Positions 5,784-6,556 of a DNA stretch of 6,556 bases are shown here, one piece after another. The position numbers and the translations under genes are program-made. The notes under the pieces were generated by a model. It was given only the letters and a program-made list of their open reading frames with translations. It did not search any database and was not told the origin of the DNA. Source of the DNA: Prevotellaceae bacterium UBA2757 (GTDB taxonomy: Bacteria > Bacteroidota > Bacteroidia > Bacteroidales > Bacteroidaceae). The stretch spans positions 24,685-31,240 of the forward strand of contig DEJD01000102.1 in the NCBI GenBank assembly GCA_002353215.1. Reading direction: 5' to 3'. How positions within the stretch are numbered: the stretch's first letter is position 1; each line of letters begins with the position of its first letter.

Positions 5784-6556
5784 ATGAGTAATGCATCTAT
5801 AAAGAAGACTCTGAACATCGTCATCCCGTTTTTACTTGGTGGCGGCATTCTGTATTGGATGTATCGTGATTTCGATTTCTCTGCATTTCGTCAGACCTTT
5901 GTCAATGATGTGAAATGGGAGTGGTTGCTCTTCTCGCTTGTCTTTGGCATAGCTGCTCAGATATTCCGCGCTTTACGTTGGAAACAATCTCTCGAACCTC
6001 TTGGTGAGAATCCCCGCCTCTCTGATTGCATCCATGGAGTATTCGTTTCCTATGCATCCAGTCTGATTATTCCTCGCAGTGGAGAATTTACTCGTTGTGC
6101 TATTCTGTCTAGATATGATGGCACATCGTTCTCCAAGGCATTTGGAACGGTAGTTACAGAACGCATTATCGACTCTGCCTTGCTGCTCCTTTTTGCTCTC
6201 TGTGTCATGCTCAGTCAGTTGAAGGTGTTCATTCGTTTCTTTGATGCAACAGGCACTGACATCGTCGGGTTTCTCAATGGTTTCACAACTACCGGATATA
6301 TTGTTACAATCCTCTGCCTCATAGTAACTATACTGTTCCTATGGTATTCACTGCGTAAGGTTAGCATACTCTCTGGACTGTGGCAAACACTTGAAAATGT
6401 GAAAGAAGGCGTCATGTCATTGCGCGGAGTGAAGAATAAACCTCTGTTGGCATTCTATTCTGTGATGATATGGGTTTCTTATTTCCTGCATTATGCATTC
6501 ACGTTTCCTGCTTTTGCCTTTACAAGTAGTATGGGACTGACTGTGGCTATTGTCAG
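5784..6556 (+). CDS. YbhN/UPF0104 flippase-like membrane protein, 3' end missing
   Basis: The frame is open from ATG 5784 to the window edge (257 codons plus 2 bases), so the end is cut off; relatives run to about 320-350 residues. It resembles the COG0392/UPF0104 family, related to the membrane half of the lysylphosphatidylglycerol synthase MprF. Hydrophobic spans are visible at about 10-27, 47-64, 83-97, 128-146, 171-190 and 221-246. Family landmarks are RALRW (62-66), PRSGEFTR (97-104) and ERIID (126-130). The MprF lysyl-transfer domain is not seen here and is not expected in this short form. The substrate is unknown; some relatives move lipids or affect envelope composition. The sequence begins MSNASIKKTLNIVIPF with no cleavable signal peptide. 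It is divergent from rsmA across a 106-base control region. Confidence 0.88.
   Translation, partial: MSNASIKKTLNIVIPFLLGGGILYWMYRDFDFSAFRQTFVNDVKWEWLLFSLVFGIAAQIFRALRWKQSLEPLGENPRLSDCIHGVFVSYASSLIIPRSGEFTRCAILSRYDGTSFSKAFGTVVTERIIDSALLLLFALCVMLSQLKVFIRFFDATGTDIVGFLNGFTTTGYIVTILCLIVTILFLWYSLRKVSILSGLWQTLENVKEGVMSLRGVKNKPLLAFYSVMIWVSYFLHYAFTFPAFAFTSSMGLTVAIV

Overview
The window looks like core chromosome from a member of Bacteroidota, order Bacteroidales, with a Prevotella- or Bacteroides-like feel. The evidence is the parA-parB-DUF5683-rel gene order, the Bacteroidota-type promoter boxes (-33 TTTG, -7 TAnnTTTG), the near absence of Shine-Dalgarno sequences, a moderately AT-rich composition and the family signatures of the proteins. 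The genus is an inference; no marker gene here settles it.

Layout. Positions 1-53 are the 3' two thirds of a tRNA-Val(UAC) cut by the window edge. A compact intrinsic terminator follows (63-86), then a short spacer with a dyad and a probable promoter. Four plus-strand genes then run to 4889 with gaps of 2, 14 and 18 bases, so they are probably one operon: ParA (203-973), ParB (976-1854), a secreted or membrane DUF5683 protein starting at TTG (1869-2639), and a full-length bifunctional Rel/SpoT (p)ppGpp synthetase-hydrolase (2658-4889). The minus-strand rsmA/ksgA gene (4886-5677) meets rel tail to tail with a 4-base overlap, inside a three-copy 7-base tandem repeat. A short divergent control region (5678-5783) with a perfect 9-bp inverted repeat separates rsmA from a plus-strand YbhN/UPF0104 (flippase-like) membrane protein that runs off the right edge (5784 onward).

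How the genes fit together. ParA and ParB would segregate the chromosome origin, Rel sets the stringent-response alarmone level, RsmA matures 16S rRNA, and tRNA-Val serves translation, so the block is growth, replication and translation housekeeping. DUF5683 is the only gene with no assigned function. Its conserved position behind parAB suggests a link to the envelope or cell cycle, but the sequence does not prove it.

I see no mobile element, CRISPR array, toxin system or signs of transfer, and no evidence of an undescribed multi-gene system. The points worth a second look are small: the mirror-image divergent promoter at 5692-5714, the all-frame stop repeat at 4887-4907, the dyad ahead of parA at 111-152, and the DUF5683 gene itself.
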